64,000 bases of DNA from Treponema primitia ZAS-1 (lineage in GTDB: Bacteria > Spirochaetota > Spirochaetia > Treponematales > Breznakiellaceae): the NCBI RefSeq assembly GCF_000297095.1, contig NZ_AEEA01000050.1, forward strand, positions 124,001 to 188,000, in the 5' to 3' direction. The translations under genes and the position numbers were made by a program. The notes under the pieces are model-generated. The model did no database searches. It was not told the DNA's origin and was given only the letters and a program-made list of their open reading frames with translations. Every line of letters starts with the position of its first letter. Position 1 is the stretch's first letter. Positions 25,647 through 36,300 of this stretch are shown piece by piece.

Positions 25647-27170
25647 ATGAAAAAAATACTTGCCCTGACTGCGGTCTGCTGTCTGTTTGCCGGTGTCTTG
25701 GCCGCCGAACCGATGCGGGACCGGGATTACAATGGGGGTCCGATCCCGGTGGAGGATGCCGAAACAGGATCCTATTACGTATCGGTCCGGGGAAGCGATG
25801 ACCAGGATGGGTTGGGGGAAGACCGGGCGTTTAAGACTCTGCGAAAAGCCGTAGACGCTGCCAAGAACAGTAATACTAAACGCATAACCATTATTGGTAT
25901 TCTGGATGACAAGAGTGAGGCCGCCGGAAACGGGGAAAGCGTTTTTGCCATCGGCGATTGCGGGCCGGATGAAATCCTTATCACCGGTACCGGAGATGGC
26001 GAGCAGGCAGCGGAACTGCGGGGAGGCAAGGAGAAAAGGGTTCTGGAAATTTATGGCCCCGCAAAATTACGTTTTGAGTATATTACCGTTTCCGGGGGAA
26101 ATACGGATTCTATCGGGGGCGGCATCTTTTTTGAGAACAGCGCGGAACTGACCCTGGGAACCGGTGTTGTGGTGCGGGACAACCATGCTTCCGAAGGCGG
26201 CGGCCTTTATGGGCTTACGGCGAATCTGTACCTGCGCGGCAACGCGGCCATTCGCAATAATACGGTCAGCACCGATGAAGCCGGGGGGATTCTGCTGCGC
26301 TCGGGCAGCTTCTTTATGGGGGATAACGCAGAGGTAAGCGGCAACACCGGCGGCGGGATCGTTGCTTGGGGAAGCTCTGTAACCATTGAGGGGGATGCCC
26401 GTATCAGCAATAATAGCTGCGAATATATAGCCGCCGGGCTCTGTCTGTATATAAGTTCGGATGTCATTTTACGGGGAAATGCCGCGGTGACCGGAAATAC
26501 GGCCGGTCAATCAGGGGGCGGCATAGGCGGTATCCAGTCGGTATTCGTCATGCTTGAAAATTCACGGATAAGTAATAATACTGCGGTTCATGATGGCGGC
26601 GGATTATATTTTGTTGACTCGGAAATTTATGTTTCCGGTAATGCGGAGATCACCGGGAACAGCGCGGAAAACGACGGCGGGGGAATCTACGCCCACGACT
26701 CGGTCCTGGCGGTACGGGGCGCTTCGCGGATCGCTGAAAACAGCGCCGGTGATGACGGCGGCGGGATATATATTACCGGTACGGAGTTTTTCCTGGGAGA
26801 AAGCGCCTCAATTGAGGATAATGAAGCGGCCTGCGGCGGTGGAGTATGTTCCGAATTGGGCGCTTACAGTACCATGGAGGATAACTCGGTAGTACAGGGC
26901 AATAGTTCTTCGGAACAGGGCGGCGGCGGCCTGTGCGTGGGTATCAATGCGTTCATGATCATGAAGGGCGGCATTGTACGGAACAACGAAGCTGTTTACG
27001 GCGGCGGCGTCTATATAGAGGGAGGCGGATTCAAACATTCCGGGGGTATCATCTCCGATAATAATGCTGAGTCCGGCGGCGGCGTATTCCGGAGAAGCGG
27101 CGTTTTTAACCAAACTAAGGGAATACTTCAGGATAATGCTCCGGATGATTTTGCGGAATCTTCCGAATAA
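25647..27170 (+). CDS. Secreted right-handed beta-helix repeat protein inside the ilv/leu operon
   Basis: A 507-aa protein with a Sec signal peptide (cleavage near GVLAAEP, residues ~18-21), a short YYVSVRGSDDQDG segment and then parallel beta-helix repeats from ~100 to the end. Repeat hallmarks are GGGIY or GGGLY followed ~20 residues later by N.A or NN, comparable to pectate-lyase-fold and Chlamydia Pmp-type GGA(I/L)/FxxN repeats. It has no membrane anchor, LPXTG motif or autotransporter barrel. It sits 10 bp after leuB and 16 bp before ilvD with its own GAGGAG, so it is co-transcribed with biosynthetic genes although nothing in it suggests metabolism. Probably periplasmic or surface; function unknown. 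Confidence 0.85.
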   Translation: MKKILALTAVCCLFAGVLAAEPMRDRDYNGGPIPVEDAETGSYYVSVRGSDDQDGLGEDRAFKTLRKAVDAAKNSNTKRITIIGILDDKSEAAGNGESVFAIGDCGPDEILITGTGDGEQAAELRGGKEKRVLEIYGPAKLRFEYITVSGGNTDSIGGGIFFENSAELTLGTGVVVRDNHASEGGGLYGLTANLYLRGNAAIRNNTVSTDEAGGILLRSGSFFMGDNAEVSGNTGGGIVAWGSSVTIEGDARISNNSCEYIAAGLCLYISSDVILRGNAAVTGNTAGQSGGGIGGIQSVFVMLENSRISNNTAVHDGGGLYFVDSEIYVSGNAEITGNSAENDGGGIYAHDSVLAVRGASRIAENSAGDDGGGIYITGTEFFLGESASIEDNEAACGGGVCSELGAYSTMEDNSVVQGNSSSEQGGGGLCVGINAFMIMKGGIVRNNEAVYGGGVYIEGGGFKHSGGIISDNNAESGGGVFRRSGVFNQTKGILQDNAPDDFAESSE

Positions 27171-27186
27171 GTACAAGGATATTAAT

Positions 27187-28842
27187 ATGCGCAGTGATAT
27201 TGTTAACAAGGGTGTGGCTAAGGCTCCCCATCGGTCTCTGTTTAAAGCCATGGGCTTTATAGATGAAGAATTTAACCGGCCATTGATCGGCATTGCGGTT
27301 GCCAAGAGCGAAATTGTTCCGGGACATATGCACCTGGATACCATAGCCAAGGCCGCTGCCGACGGAGTGCGGGAAGCCGGCGGTGTTCCCGTACAGTTCC
27401 CCGTGATCGGTGTCTGCGACGGTATCGCCATGGGCCACGAAGGTATGCGTTATTCCCTGGTAACCCGGGAACTTATCGCCGATTCCATCGAATGTATGGT
27501 CATGGCCCACGGCTTTGACGCGGTGATTTACATCCCAAACTGCGACAAGATCGTTCCGGGTATGCTCATGGCTGCCGCCCGGATCAATCTACCCGGGGTC
27601 TTTGTTTCCGGGGGCCCCATGCTGGCGGGAAAGAAGGACGGCAAGACCCTTACCCTTACTACCATGTTCGAGGCGGTAGGGGCCGTAGGCGCGGGCAAGA
27701 TGGATGAGGCGGAACTCTACGCCCTGGAAGAGGCAGCCTGTCCGGGCTGTGGTTCCTGTTCGGGGATGTTCACCGCCAACTCTATGAACTGCGTTACTGA
27801 AGCCCTGGGAATGGCCCTGTCCGGTAACGGCACTATCCCTGCGGTGATGGGTGAACGGCTCCGGCTTGCCAAGCGGACCGGCTTTCTGGTAATGGATGTA
27901 TTGAAGAAGGATATCAGACCGCGGTCGATAATGACCGAACGGGCCTTCATGAACGCCCTTGCCATGGACATGGCCCTGGGCTGTTCCACCAATACCGCCC
28001 TGCACCTTCCCGCCATAGCCCATGAAGCGGGGTTTAAGCTGGACCTGGATCTCCTCAATAAAGTGAGCGCTGTTACGCCAAACCTCTGCAGGCTTGCCCC
28101 TGCGGGTTCCGATGCCATGGAGGATCTTCAGGCAGCCGGGGGCATTCCGGCGGTATTTAAGGAGCTGAGTAAAAAAGCCCTGGTAGATCTCAGGGCCCCA
28201 ACGGTCTACGGCATTCTGGAAGACGTGGTGAAAAATGCAGTGAACAGGGATACTAATATTATCCGGCCCCTGGAAAATCCCTATTCCGCCACCGGCGGCC
28301 TTGCCGCGCTGCGCGGAAACCTTGCCCCCGATGGATCGGTGGTAAAGCGCAGCGCCGTTGCCCCGTCAATGCTCAAACATTCAGGCCCTGCCAGGATCTT
28401 CAACGCCGAAGAAGAGGCCTTTGACGCCATTATGGGGGCAAAGATAAAACCCGGGGACGTGATCGTCATCCGGTACGAAGGGCCCCGGGGCGGTCCGGGG
28501 ATGAAGGAGATGCTCGCCCCCACAGGCGCCCTGGCCGGCATGGGCCTGGACGACAAGGTGGCGCTCATCACCGACGGCCGTTTTTCCGGAGCTACCAAGG
28601 GCGCTGCCATAGGCCACGTTTCCCCGGAGGCCGCCGACGGCGGAGTTATCGGCCTTTTGCAGGAGGGAGACATTATCGATATAGACATAGATGCCCGCAG
28701 TATTAGTGTAAAGCTCAGCGAAGGCGAACTTGCCAAACGGCGGGAGGTATGGAAACCCCTGCCCCCAAAGGTACAAACCGGCTATCTGGCCCGCTACGCT
28801 AAACAGGTGAGTTCCGCCGCATCAGGCGCGGTGTTTAAGTAG
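27187..28842 (+). CDS. ilvD: Dihydroxy-acid dehydratase
   Basis: A 551-aa Fe-S enzyme dehydrating dihydroxy acids to 2-keto acids, the third common step of branched-chain synthesis. Cluster ligand motifs are visible: PNCDKIVPGML, CPGCGSCSGMFTANSMNC, plus VCDGIAMGHEGM. The start at 27187 (MRSDIVNKG) matches the family and has AAGGA upstream; the frame stays open into the preceding gene but without homology. The 551-residue length is that of the short IlvD class. Confidence 0.95.
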   Translation: MRSDIVNKGVAKAPHRSLFKAMGFIDEEFNRPLIGIAVAKSEIVPGHMHLDTIAKAAADGVREAGGVPVQFPVIGVCDGIAMGHEGMRYSLVTRELIADSIECMVMAHGFDAVIYIPNCDKIVPGMLMAAARINLPGVFVSGGPMLAGKKDGKTLTLTTMFEAVGAVGAGKMDEAELYALEEAACPGCGSCSGMFTANSMNCVTEALGMALSGNGTIPAVMGERLRLAKRTGFLVMDVLKKDIRPRSIMTERAFMNALAMDMALGCSTNTALHLPAIAHEAGFKLDLDLLNKVSAVTPNLCRLAPAGSDAMEDLQAAGGIPAVFKELSKKALVDLRAPTVYGILEDVVKNAVNRDTNIIRPLENPYSATGGLAALRGNLAPDGSVVKRSAVAPSMLKHSGPARIFNAEEEAFDAIMGAKIKPGDVIVIRYEGPRGGPGMKEMLAPTGALAGMGLDDKVALITDGRFSGATKGAAIGHVSPEAADGGVIGLLQEGDIIDIDIDARSISVKLSEGELAKRREVWKPLPPKVQTGYLARYAKQVSSAASGAVFK

Positions 28843-28852
28843 GAGTTACAGC

Positions 28853-30661
28853 ATGCAGTATATTGGAGCGAGGATCCTTATCGAGGCCCTGATTGAACAG
28901 GGTGTGGATACGGTGTTTGGATATCCCGGCGGAGCGGTTCTGTTTATCTACGATGAATTGTACAAACACCGGGACCGGATACAACATATCCTGGTAGGCC
29001 ATGAACAGCATGCCGCCCACGCGGCGGACGGATATGCCCGGTCCAGCGGAAAAGTCGGGGTATGTATCGCCACCTCCGGCCCCGGCGCAACGAACCTGGT
29101 AACCGGTATTGCCACCGCCGCTATGGACTCGGTACCCATGGTGGCGATCACCGGGAATGTGTCCACCAATCTGCTTGGCAAGGACAGCTTTCAGGAAGTG
29201 GATATCGCCGGGATAACCATGCCCGTGGTTAAACACAATTGGATAGTAAAGGATGTAAACGCCCTGGCAGAAACGGTGCGGGAAGCTTTTATCGTAGCAC
29301 AGTCCGGAAGGCCGGGCCCGGTGCTTATCGACATCCCCAAGGATATTACCGCTGCGCTGGGGGAATGGATTCCCCTGAGATCCAACGGGAAGGGGCCGAT
29401 AAAAAACATCGAGTCCATTTCTGCGGATAAGCTGGCGGCCGGTATCATTCCTGAAGGGGCAGACCCTTCGGAGATACGCGGGGAAGATGAGGTCCTGAGC
29501 GCCCGGGCCCGCCGGCTGGTAACCAGAAACCGGCGTCCCACTTTTACTGATGAAGATATCGATCGAGCAGTATCGCTGTTCCGGGAAGCCAAGCGGCCGA
29601 TGATCTACGCCGGAGGCGGGGTGATAATCTCCGATGCTTCCGGGGAACTCACCCAGCTTGCGGAGCGGCTTAATGCTCCGGTGGCCTTAAGCCTCATGGG
29701 GGTAGGGGCCTTCCCCAGGGAGCACCGGCTCTATACGGGGCTCATCGGTATGCATGGAACCGTAGCCTCCAACAAGGCGGTGCAGAAGGCGGATCTCCTT
29801 ATCGCTGTGGGGGCCCGCTTTTCCGACCGGGTTACCAGCAGTGCGGATCATTTCGCCAAGGGTGCAAAGATTCTCCATTTTGATATCGATCCGGCCGAGG
29901 TAAACAAAAATGTCGGGGCCCATGCATGGGTTGTGGGGGACATAAAAAAAATAATAGCAAAACTGTTGAAGGTTCTTCCTCAGCATATAAAAACCGATTG
30001 GGAAGGGAATATAGAAAAGTGGAAGGAAAAAATTCCAAAGGCCCATCATAGCAGCAGCAGTATCCTTCACCCCCGGTTCATCATTGAGGAAACCGCCAAA
30101 CGTCTGGGCTACGATGCCATTGTTGCCACCGACGTGGGGCAGCACCAGATTTGGACAGCCCAGTTCTATCCATTTACCCGGCCCCGATCCTTTCTTACAT
30201 CAGGCGGGCTTGGAACCATGGGCTTCGGACTGGGGGCCGCCATTGGCGCAAAGCTTGCCAACCCTAAGCGGCCCACGGTGCTGTTCACCGGAGACGGTTC
30301 CTTCAGGATGAATTGCGGAGAGCTGGCAACCCTCAGCAGTTATCAAATTCCCATACTCATTGTTATCATTAATAACACGGTGCTTGGCATGGTCCGGCAG
30401 TGGCAGACTCTTTTTTACGAGGAACGGTATTCCGAGACTATCCTGGACAGACCGCCGGATTTTGTAAAACTTGCGGATGCCTACGGGCTTAGGGGTTACC
30501 ACGCGGAAAACGAGAGGACCTTTATTGAAGCCCTTGATTTTGCTATGAAGGATCTTAGTTCCGGGCTTAGCGCCCTGATAGATGCCCGTATTAATAGGGA
30601 TGAAAAGGTTCTCCCCATGGTACCCGGCGGCAGGCCCATTGATGAGCAGATTTTGATATGA
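28853..30661 (+). CDS. ilvB: Acetolactate synthase large (catalytic) subunit
   Basis: A 602-aa thiamine-diphosphate enzyme. The N-terminal domain has FGYPGGAVLFIYDELY and the catalytic Glu in GHEQHAAHAADGYAR. The C-terminal domain has the ThDP/Mg motif GDGSFRMN...NN. Its regulatory partner ilvN is the first gene of the operon. The ilvD-ilvB gap is 10 bp. A linker of about 60 residues between the first and central domains (around GADPSEIRGEDEV) seems longer than usual. Confidence 0.95.
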   Translation: MQYIGARILIEALIEQGVDTVFGYPGGAVLFIYDELYKHRDRIQHILVGHEQHAAHAADGYARSSGKVGVCIATSGPGATNLVTGIATAAMDSVPMVAITGNVSTNLLGKDSFQEVDIAGITMPVVKHNWIVKDVNALAETVREAFIVAQSGRPGPVLIDIPKDITAALGEWIPLRSNGKGPIKNIESISADKLAAGIIPEGADPSEIRGEDEVLSARARRLVTRNRRPTFTDEDIDRAVSLFREAKRPMIYAGGGVIISDASGELTQLAERLNAPVALSLMGVGAFPREHRLYTGLIGMHGTVASNKAVQKADLLIAVGARFSDRVTSSADHFAKGAKILHFDIDPAEVNKNVGAHAWVVGDIKKIIAKLLKVLPQHIKTDWEGNIEKWKEKIPKAHHSSSSILHPRFIIEETAKRLGYDAIVATDVGQHQIWTAQFYPFTRPRSFLTSGGLGTMGFGLGAAIGAKLANPKRPTVLFTGDGSFRMNCGELATLSSYQIPILIVIINNTVLGMVRQWQTLFYEERYSETILDRPPDFVKLADAYGLRGYHAENERTFIEALDFAMKDLSSGLSALIDARINRDEKVLPMVPGGRPIDEQILI

Positions 30662-31683
30662 GATCTACACAAAGGATCGGATGTCTCCTATGCTTCATAC
30701 TGATACTGTTCCCGGGCTGCTCCAAGCCTGTTCCGTCCCAGTCCGAATTTATATTAGGTACGGTCTGTTCAGTCAGCCTCTATGACCGCGGCAGGCAAAG
30801 TGTGTACCGGGAAATATTTGACCGCCTGCGGGAAATAGAAAGCATGATGAGCGCCAATATAGAGAATTCTGATCTGGGGCGGATTAACCGCGCCTCCGGT
30901 ATTGAAGCTGTGGCGGTACATTCGGACACCATTACGGTACTCAAACGTGCTGTGCACTTTGCGGAACTATCGGATGGCGCCTTTGATCCCAGTATAGGTC
31001 CTTTAGTAAAGCTGTGGGGTATTGGTTCTGACGCCGAGCGGGTTCCTGCGGAACATGAAATAGCCCGGGTCCTCCCCCTGGTCAATTGGAAAGATATTGT
31101 TATTGACGAGACCGCCTCCACGGTGTTTCTTAAGCAGCCGGGTATGGGCCTTGATCTGGGGGCTATTGCCAAGGGCTATGCTGCGGATGAAGCTGTACGG
31201 ATCGTTCGGGCAGCCGGGATAAAGCGGGCGCTCATCGACCTTGGGGGGAACATCCTCGTTTACGGCGCCAAGCGGGACCACAGCCCCTGGCGGGTGGGGA
31301 TTCAGAATCCCCTGGAGGGGCGGGGCGCCTATTTCGGTATAGCGGAGGTCGAAAACAAAACCCTGGTAACATCCGGTGTCTATGAGCGATTTTTCGAGTC
31401 CGATGGTAAGCGCTATCACCACATCCTTTCTACCCGGGACGGGTATCCGGTAGACCAGGGCCTCCTTTCGGTAACAATTATCGGCCAGAGCTCTATAGAC
31501 GCTGACGCCCTCTCCACAACCCTTTTTGCCCTGGGTTATGAAAAGGGCAGTATCCTCCTGGAATCTCTGGATAATACGGAGGTCATTTTTGTTTTTGCGG
31601 ATCTGAGCGTCCGGGGCACATCCGGGGCTTTTGAACATTTTACCCTGACCGATGATGATTTTAAGATAATGGGTGGATTTTAA
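30658..31683 (+). CDS. apbE: FAD:protein FMN transferase, lipoprotein form
   Basis: A 341-aa ApbE-family enzyme. It transfers FMN from FAD to Thr/Ser in flavinylation motifs of exported proteins. A lipoprotein signal ends at Cys21 (FPGC). Family segments are GTVCSVSLYD, GAFDPSIGPLVKLWG, LDLGAIAKGYAAD, ALIDLGGNI and a late TSGVYERFFE...HHILSTRDG. The ATG overlaps the ilvB stop (ATGA). Its likely client, an FMN-binding lipoprotein, is encoded about 1.1 kb downstream. Confidence 0.93.
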   Translation: MRSTQRIGCLLCFILILFPGCSKPVPSQSEFILGTVCSVSLYDRGRQSVYREIFDRLREIESMMSANIENSDLGRINRASGIEAVAVHSDTITVLKRAVHFAELSDGAFDPSIGPLVKLWGIGSDAERVPAEHEIARVLPLVNWKDIVIDETASTVFLKQPGMGLDLGAIAKGYAADEAVRIVRAAGIKRALIDLGGNILVYGAKRDHSPWRVGIQNPLEGRGAYFGIAEVENKTLVTSGVYERFFESDGKRYHHILSTRDGYPVDQGLLSVTIIGQSSIDADALSTTLFALGYEKGSILLESLDNTEVIFVFADLSVRGTSGAFEHFTLTDDDFKIMGGF

Positions 31684-31704
31684 GATAAATGGTAGAAATT
31701 TGTG

Positions 31705-31710
31705 TATAAT
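31705..31710 (+). promoter_or_regulatory. Possible -10 box before the sugar-binding lipoprotein gene
   Basis: TATAAT with no good -35 at 17 bp, 38 bp upstream of the next start. It could give the downstream genes a promoter separate from the ilv operon. Confidence 0.35.
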
Positions 31711-31747
31711 GGGGATATCATTAATGAGATCGTTTGGAGGAAAGGAT

Positions 31748-32830
31748 ATGAAAAAAGGTAAGTCCCCGGGGTTATTCATTTCCCTTTTGCTTATTACCAT
31801 GCTTGCGGCCTGTTCCGGACGAAATTCGGGAACCAAGACCGCTGGGACCGATGATATTACGGTGGTCTTTGTGCCAAAGGTTACGGGTAACGCCTTTTTT
31901 GAGTCCGCCAACAAGGGCGCCCAGGAATACGCCGCCAAGAACGGCTTTAAAATAAAATACGATGGAAGTCCCGAGGCGCTTATTGAAAATCAGGTTGCCA
32001 TCATTGAGCGGGCCATTGCGGAGAAGGCCCAGGCCCTCTCCATCTCTTCCCTGGACGCCAAAGCCCTGGATGGGGTGATGAAAAAAGCCTTGGCCGCGGG
32101 TATAAAGGTAACAACCTGGGACTCGGATGTCTCTGGCGATGCCCGGCAGATCATGGTTTCCCAGGGGACCCCGGATCAGCTGGGGAAAATGCTGGTGGAA
32201 ATGGGGGCGAAAAGCCTGAGCGGCCGGGGTATCAACCTGGACGGCCCGGTAAGCTACGTCTGGCATTATTCCCAGGCGACGGTAACGGATCAAAATTCCT
32301 GGCAGGCCGCGGGGGAACGGTACATCCGCGCCGCCTATCCCAGTTGGCGGAATGTAAACCCCGATAACTATTACAGCGGCCAGGACCCGGATAAGGCCAT
32401 CGCTGTTGGGGAGGAGATCCTGAAAACTCACCCCGCCATTGATTTGATCATCTGTAACGATTCTACCTCCCTGCCGGGTCAGGCCCAGGCGGCGAAGAAC
32501 CTTGGCTTTAACGCAGGGAGTATAACTATCACCGGCTTTGCTTCACCTAACTCCATGCGGGACTACTGCAAGGAGGGTATTCTGGAGCGATGGGGCCTTT
32601 GGGATTGTCAGATCCAGGGCGCCCTGGGGTGTTACTTGGCCTATTATCTGGCAACGGGGAAACAGCTGCAGGTGGGCGGCCGGGTGGACGTACCGGATAT
32701 CGGCATCGTCGAGGTGATGCCTAATACGGTTCTGGACAGCGCGGCCTATACATCCGTGGATTCCGGGGTAGTGCTCCTGCCGGCGCGTACGGAATTTACC
32801 ATCAATAATGTGGATAACTATGATTTTTAG
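31748..32830 (+). CDS. Sugar-type periplasmic binding lipoprotein without transporter partners
   Basis: A 360-aa RhaS/RbsB-like binding protein. Lipobox LAAC at Cys22, then FVPKVTGNAFFESANKGAQE, QALSISSLDAKALDGVMKKA, TTWDSDVSGDAR and a second lobe with LIICNDSTSLPGQAQA. The start at 31748 has TGGAGGA upstream. No permease or ATPase gene lies nearby. The neighbours are an FMN-binding lipoprotein and a hybrid histidine kinase with an extracytoplasmic region, so a receptor role feeding the kinase is more likely than uptake; this is inference. Confidence 0.88.
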   Translation: MKKGKSPGLFISLLLITMLAACSGRNSGTKTAGTDDITVVFVPKVTGNAFFESANKGAQEYAAKNGFKIKYDGSPEALIENQVAIIERAIAEKAQALSISSLDAKALDGVMKKALAAGIKVTTWDSDVSGDARQIMVSQGTPDQLGKMLVEMGAKSLSGRGINLDGPVSYVWHYSQATVTDQNSWQAAGERYIRAAYPSWRNVNPDNYYSGQDPDKAIAVGEEILKTHPAIDLIICNDSTSLPGQAQAAKNLGFNAGSITITGFASPNSMRDYCKEGILERWGLWDCQIQGALGCYLAYYLATGKQLQVGGRVDVPDIGIVEVMPNTVLDSAAYTSVDSGVVLLPARTEFTINNVDNYDF

Positions 32831-33296
32831 TTCTTCCGCCAAGGGGCTGCTCTTCAATCTATTTGTAAGCCTTCTCCTCGTGCTGGGTTTATCCGCCTGT
32901 TCAGTAAGCGAATCCGGCGGGGACAAACTGCAGGATGGATATTTCACAGCGGCGGCCGCAGAATTTGACGCCAATGGCTGGAAGGAGTGCATCACCATTT
33001 ATATCGATAATAACCGGATAGTAACCGTGGAGTACAATGCAAAAAATGCCAGCGGCTTTCTCAAATCCTGGGATATGGAATACATGCGCCAGATGAGCGC
33101 CGTAGCGGGGAACTATCCTACCAAATACACCAGGGTTTATGCACAGGCCCTGCTAAACCGGCAGGATCCGGACAAAATTGACGCCCTCGCCGGGGCTACG
33201 CATTCCTATAAATCCTTTAAGGTTCTGGCTAGGGCAGTTATAGATCAGGCAAGGGCGGGGGATAAAAAAGTTGCCCTGGTCGAATTATCAGATTAG
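32820..33296 (+). CDS. FMN-binding (flavinylated) lipoprotein
   Basis: A 158-aa lipoprotein. Signal peptide and lipobox LSAC (Cys27), then an FMN-binding domain (PF04205 type). The flavinylation motif is DALAGATHS with acceptor Thr127, of the D-x-x-(S/T/A)-G-A-T form that ApbE modifies with FMN through a phosphodiester bond. The start codon (32820, alternatively 32808) lies inside the end of the binding-protein gene and has no clear ribosome site, so translation is probably coupled. Such proteins carry electrons outside the cytoplasm; here the context is a kinase, so redox sensing is possible. Confidence 0.85.
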   Translation: MIFSSSAKGLLFNLFVSLLLVLGLSACSVSESGGDKLQDGYFTAAAAEFDANGWKECITIYIDNNRIVTVEYNAKNASGFLKSWDMEYMRQMSAVAGNYPTKYTRVYAQALLNRQDPDKIDALAGATHSYKSFKVLARAVIDQARAGDKKVALVELSD

Positions 33297-33309
33297 CAGG
33301 GACAGGGGA

Positions 33310-36300
33310 ATGAAGCAGGAAAAAAGCATAACCACCAACATAGCCTTAACCGCGGTACTGGTAGTTGTTATTCTTACCGTAGGCCTGGTATCGGTTATGG
33401 TCTATTTTATGAATTCCCTCACCGATACAACCCTGATCCGTGTGCTGCAAACCACCGCTAAAACGGCGGCGGAAAGCGTTGAGGGGAACCTGCATAACAT
33501 GGCGGATCGTTTTTTTATGATCCGCAGTAACGCTATATTTTCCGAACAGTTTTCTTCCCGCCGTTCTGTGTTGGACCATGCCACATCGGGTATTGAATTT
33601 GTATGGCTTGGCCTCTACCGGGCCGACGGCGTTCTCCAGGAGGGAAGTGAGAATTCCCCCCGTAGTATTTCTGACCGGGTACTTTTTGATAAGATCCGGG
33701 AAACCCGGAATCTGGTAATCGATGATACATCCGTGGGCGCCAACGGCCTGGAAATTTCTATGGGCATCCCCATCAACGAAACTGCGGCGCCCTTGTATCT
33801 GGTGGGAAGTTACCGCTACGACGTTCTGGGGGATGTGCTGAACAATATTAATATCAATGCCCGGGGCGCCGCATTTATTATTAATGAAGAGGGAAATTTG
33901 GTTGCCCACCGGGATCTGGGCCGGGTCTTTAGCAAGGAACACATAAGCCGCAGCCTAGGTTATGGCCAGGCAGTACAGGATATAGTAGATCTGATGAAAC
34001 AGGGCCAGACCGGATCCGCCAGTATCGCCGGGGCCGAGGAGCGGATCTTTATAAGCTACGCCCCCATCAGGGGAACCCTTTGGTCATTGGGCATCGAAGC
34101 GCCCCGTATAGATTTTATAGCGCCCCTCAGGGTGGCAGTTATCGTAAGTGTTATCTTCATGTTGGCGGCCATCGTTTTTTTCATCATAGTCTACAACGCC
34201 GCTCTCAGGCATATACTCACGACACCCCTTCGGCTTATTACCGAAAACGCCCGGGATCTTGCCCTGGGAAAATTTGACAATACCCTGCCCAAGGAAATTA
34301 CCAAGCGGACCGATGAAATAGGCCGCCTGGGTTCCACCTTTATTTCTATGACCAAAACCATCCACTCGGCGATCCACGATATCCGCGGCCTTGCGGATAC
34401 AGCCCGGGCGGGCTTCATGAATGATCGGGCGGACCCTTCCTCCTACCAGGGGGATTACCATCTCATCATCTCCGGAATAAATTCAATGCTGGACATCTTC
34501 TGTTCCCACCTCAACGCCATGCCCAATGCTCTGGCTTTGTTCGATGGAGAACGCAGATGTATCTACCTCAATCAAACCATGGAGGATATCCTTACCCACC
34601 ATCACTTCGATAAGAATGATCCCGCCCTGCTTTCTGCCATACTTGTAGCCGGCAAGGAGACCGGAACGGAATTTCTGGAAGCCCTGGCTTTTTCTCTCTT
34701 TACGGCGGGCACACGTGTCGGGGATACCAGCCATGCCGAACTGGTCATCACCGACAGTGTTGGTGATGACCTGAGTTACAACATGACCCTGAGGCGTATC
34801 GGTAACGAGGGTACCGGGACGGACGCGCAATTCGGCTGCGTGATGATGATCCTGAGCGATGTTACCATGCTTGCACGGGCGCGGATTGAAGCAGAGGCGG
34901 CCAGCAGCGCCAAGAGCAACTTCCTGGCCAATATGAGCCACGAAATGCGCACCCCCATGAATGCTATCATCGGTATGACAACCCTGGCAAAATCGTCCAA
35001 TGAAATTGAACGGAAAGATTATTGCCTCAATAAAATTGAAGGAGCCTCCATTCATCTCCTGGGGGTTATCAATGATGTTCTTGATATGTCAAAAATCGAG
35101 GCGAATAAATTTGATCTTTCCTATACGGACTTTAATTTTGAAAAAATGATCCAGCGTGTAGTAAATGTAATCAACGCTAAGGTTGACGAGCGGCATCAGG
35201 ATTTTAATATACGCCTTGACCCGAATATACCCCCCTCGCTTATCGGGGATGAGCAGCGGCTTGCCCAGGTAATTACTAATCTTCTTTCCAACGCCGTAAA
35301 ATTTACCCCCGAAGAGGGAACCATTAAACTTATCGCCTCCTTTATCAAGGAAGAGCAGGATACCTGCACCGTAAAGATTGAGGTAATCGATTCGGGGATA
35401 GGCATCAGCGACGAACAGAAGGCAAAGCTCTTTGGCTCTTTCCAGCAGGCCGATTCAAGCATATCCCGGCGTTTTGGCGGAACCGGTCTGGGGCTTGCCA
35501 TATCAAAACGGATCGTGGAGATGATGGGGGGCGGCATCTGGGTACATTCCAAGCCAGGTGAGGGTTCCACCTTCGGCTTCACATTCGAGGTTAAGCGGGG
35601 AGAGGAAATCCGGCAAAGCCTGTTGAAGGACGGAGTAAACCTGACTAATCTCCGCATCCTGGCGGTGGACGATGATCCTGATATCCGGGATTCTTTCTCA
35701 GAATTTCTGCGTCAGTTTTCGCTTAAGGGGGATATCGCCATCGGCGGAGATGAGGCCTTGGATCTGATAGAAAAAAACGGCCCCTACGATCTGTACTTTG
35801 TGGATTGGAAGATGCCCGGCCTGGACGGTATCGAACTTTCCCGCCGGATCAAGGCGGGAAATCCTGAAACATCGTCCCATAAGTCGGTAGTAATAATGAT
35901 CTCCGCAGCGGAATGGACCACCATTGAGGGGGAGGCGAAAAAAGCAGGGGTGGATCGTTTCCTTTCGAAGCCCCTGTTTCCCTCCACGGTGGCGGATATC
36001 ATAAACGATTGTCTGGGCCAGGGCAATGAGCATGTGGGTGAAAATTCCGCCATGGCGGATAACTTCAAGGGTTTTCGTCTCCTTTTAGCGGAGGATATTG
36101 ATATCAACCGGGAGATCGTGATGGCCCTGCTGGAGCCGACGGAGCTTGAAATCGACTGCGCGGAAAATGGCGCCGAAGCCGTTGAGCTGTTCAAAAAAAA
36201 TGCGGATAGCTACGATATGATATTTATGGATATCCAGATGCCCGAAATGGACGGTTACGAAGCTACCCGCCGTATCCGTGCCCTGGATGAGGGAAGGGCA

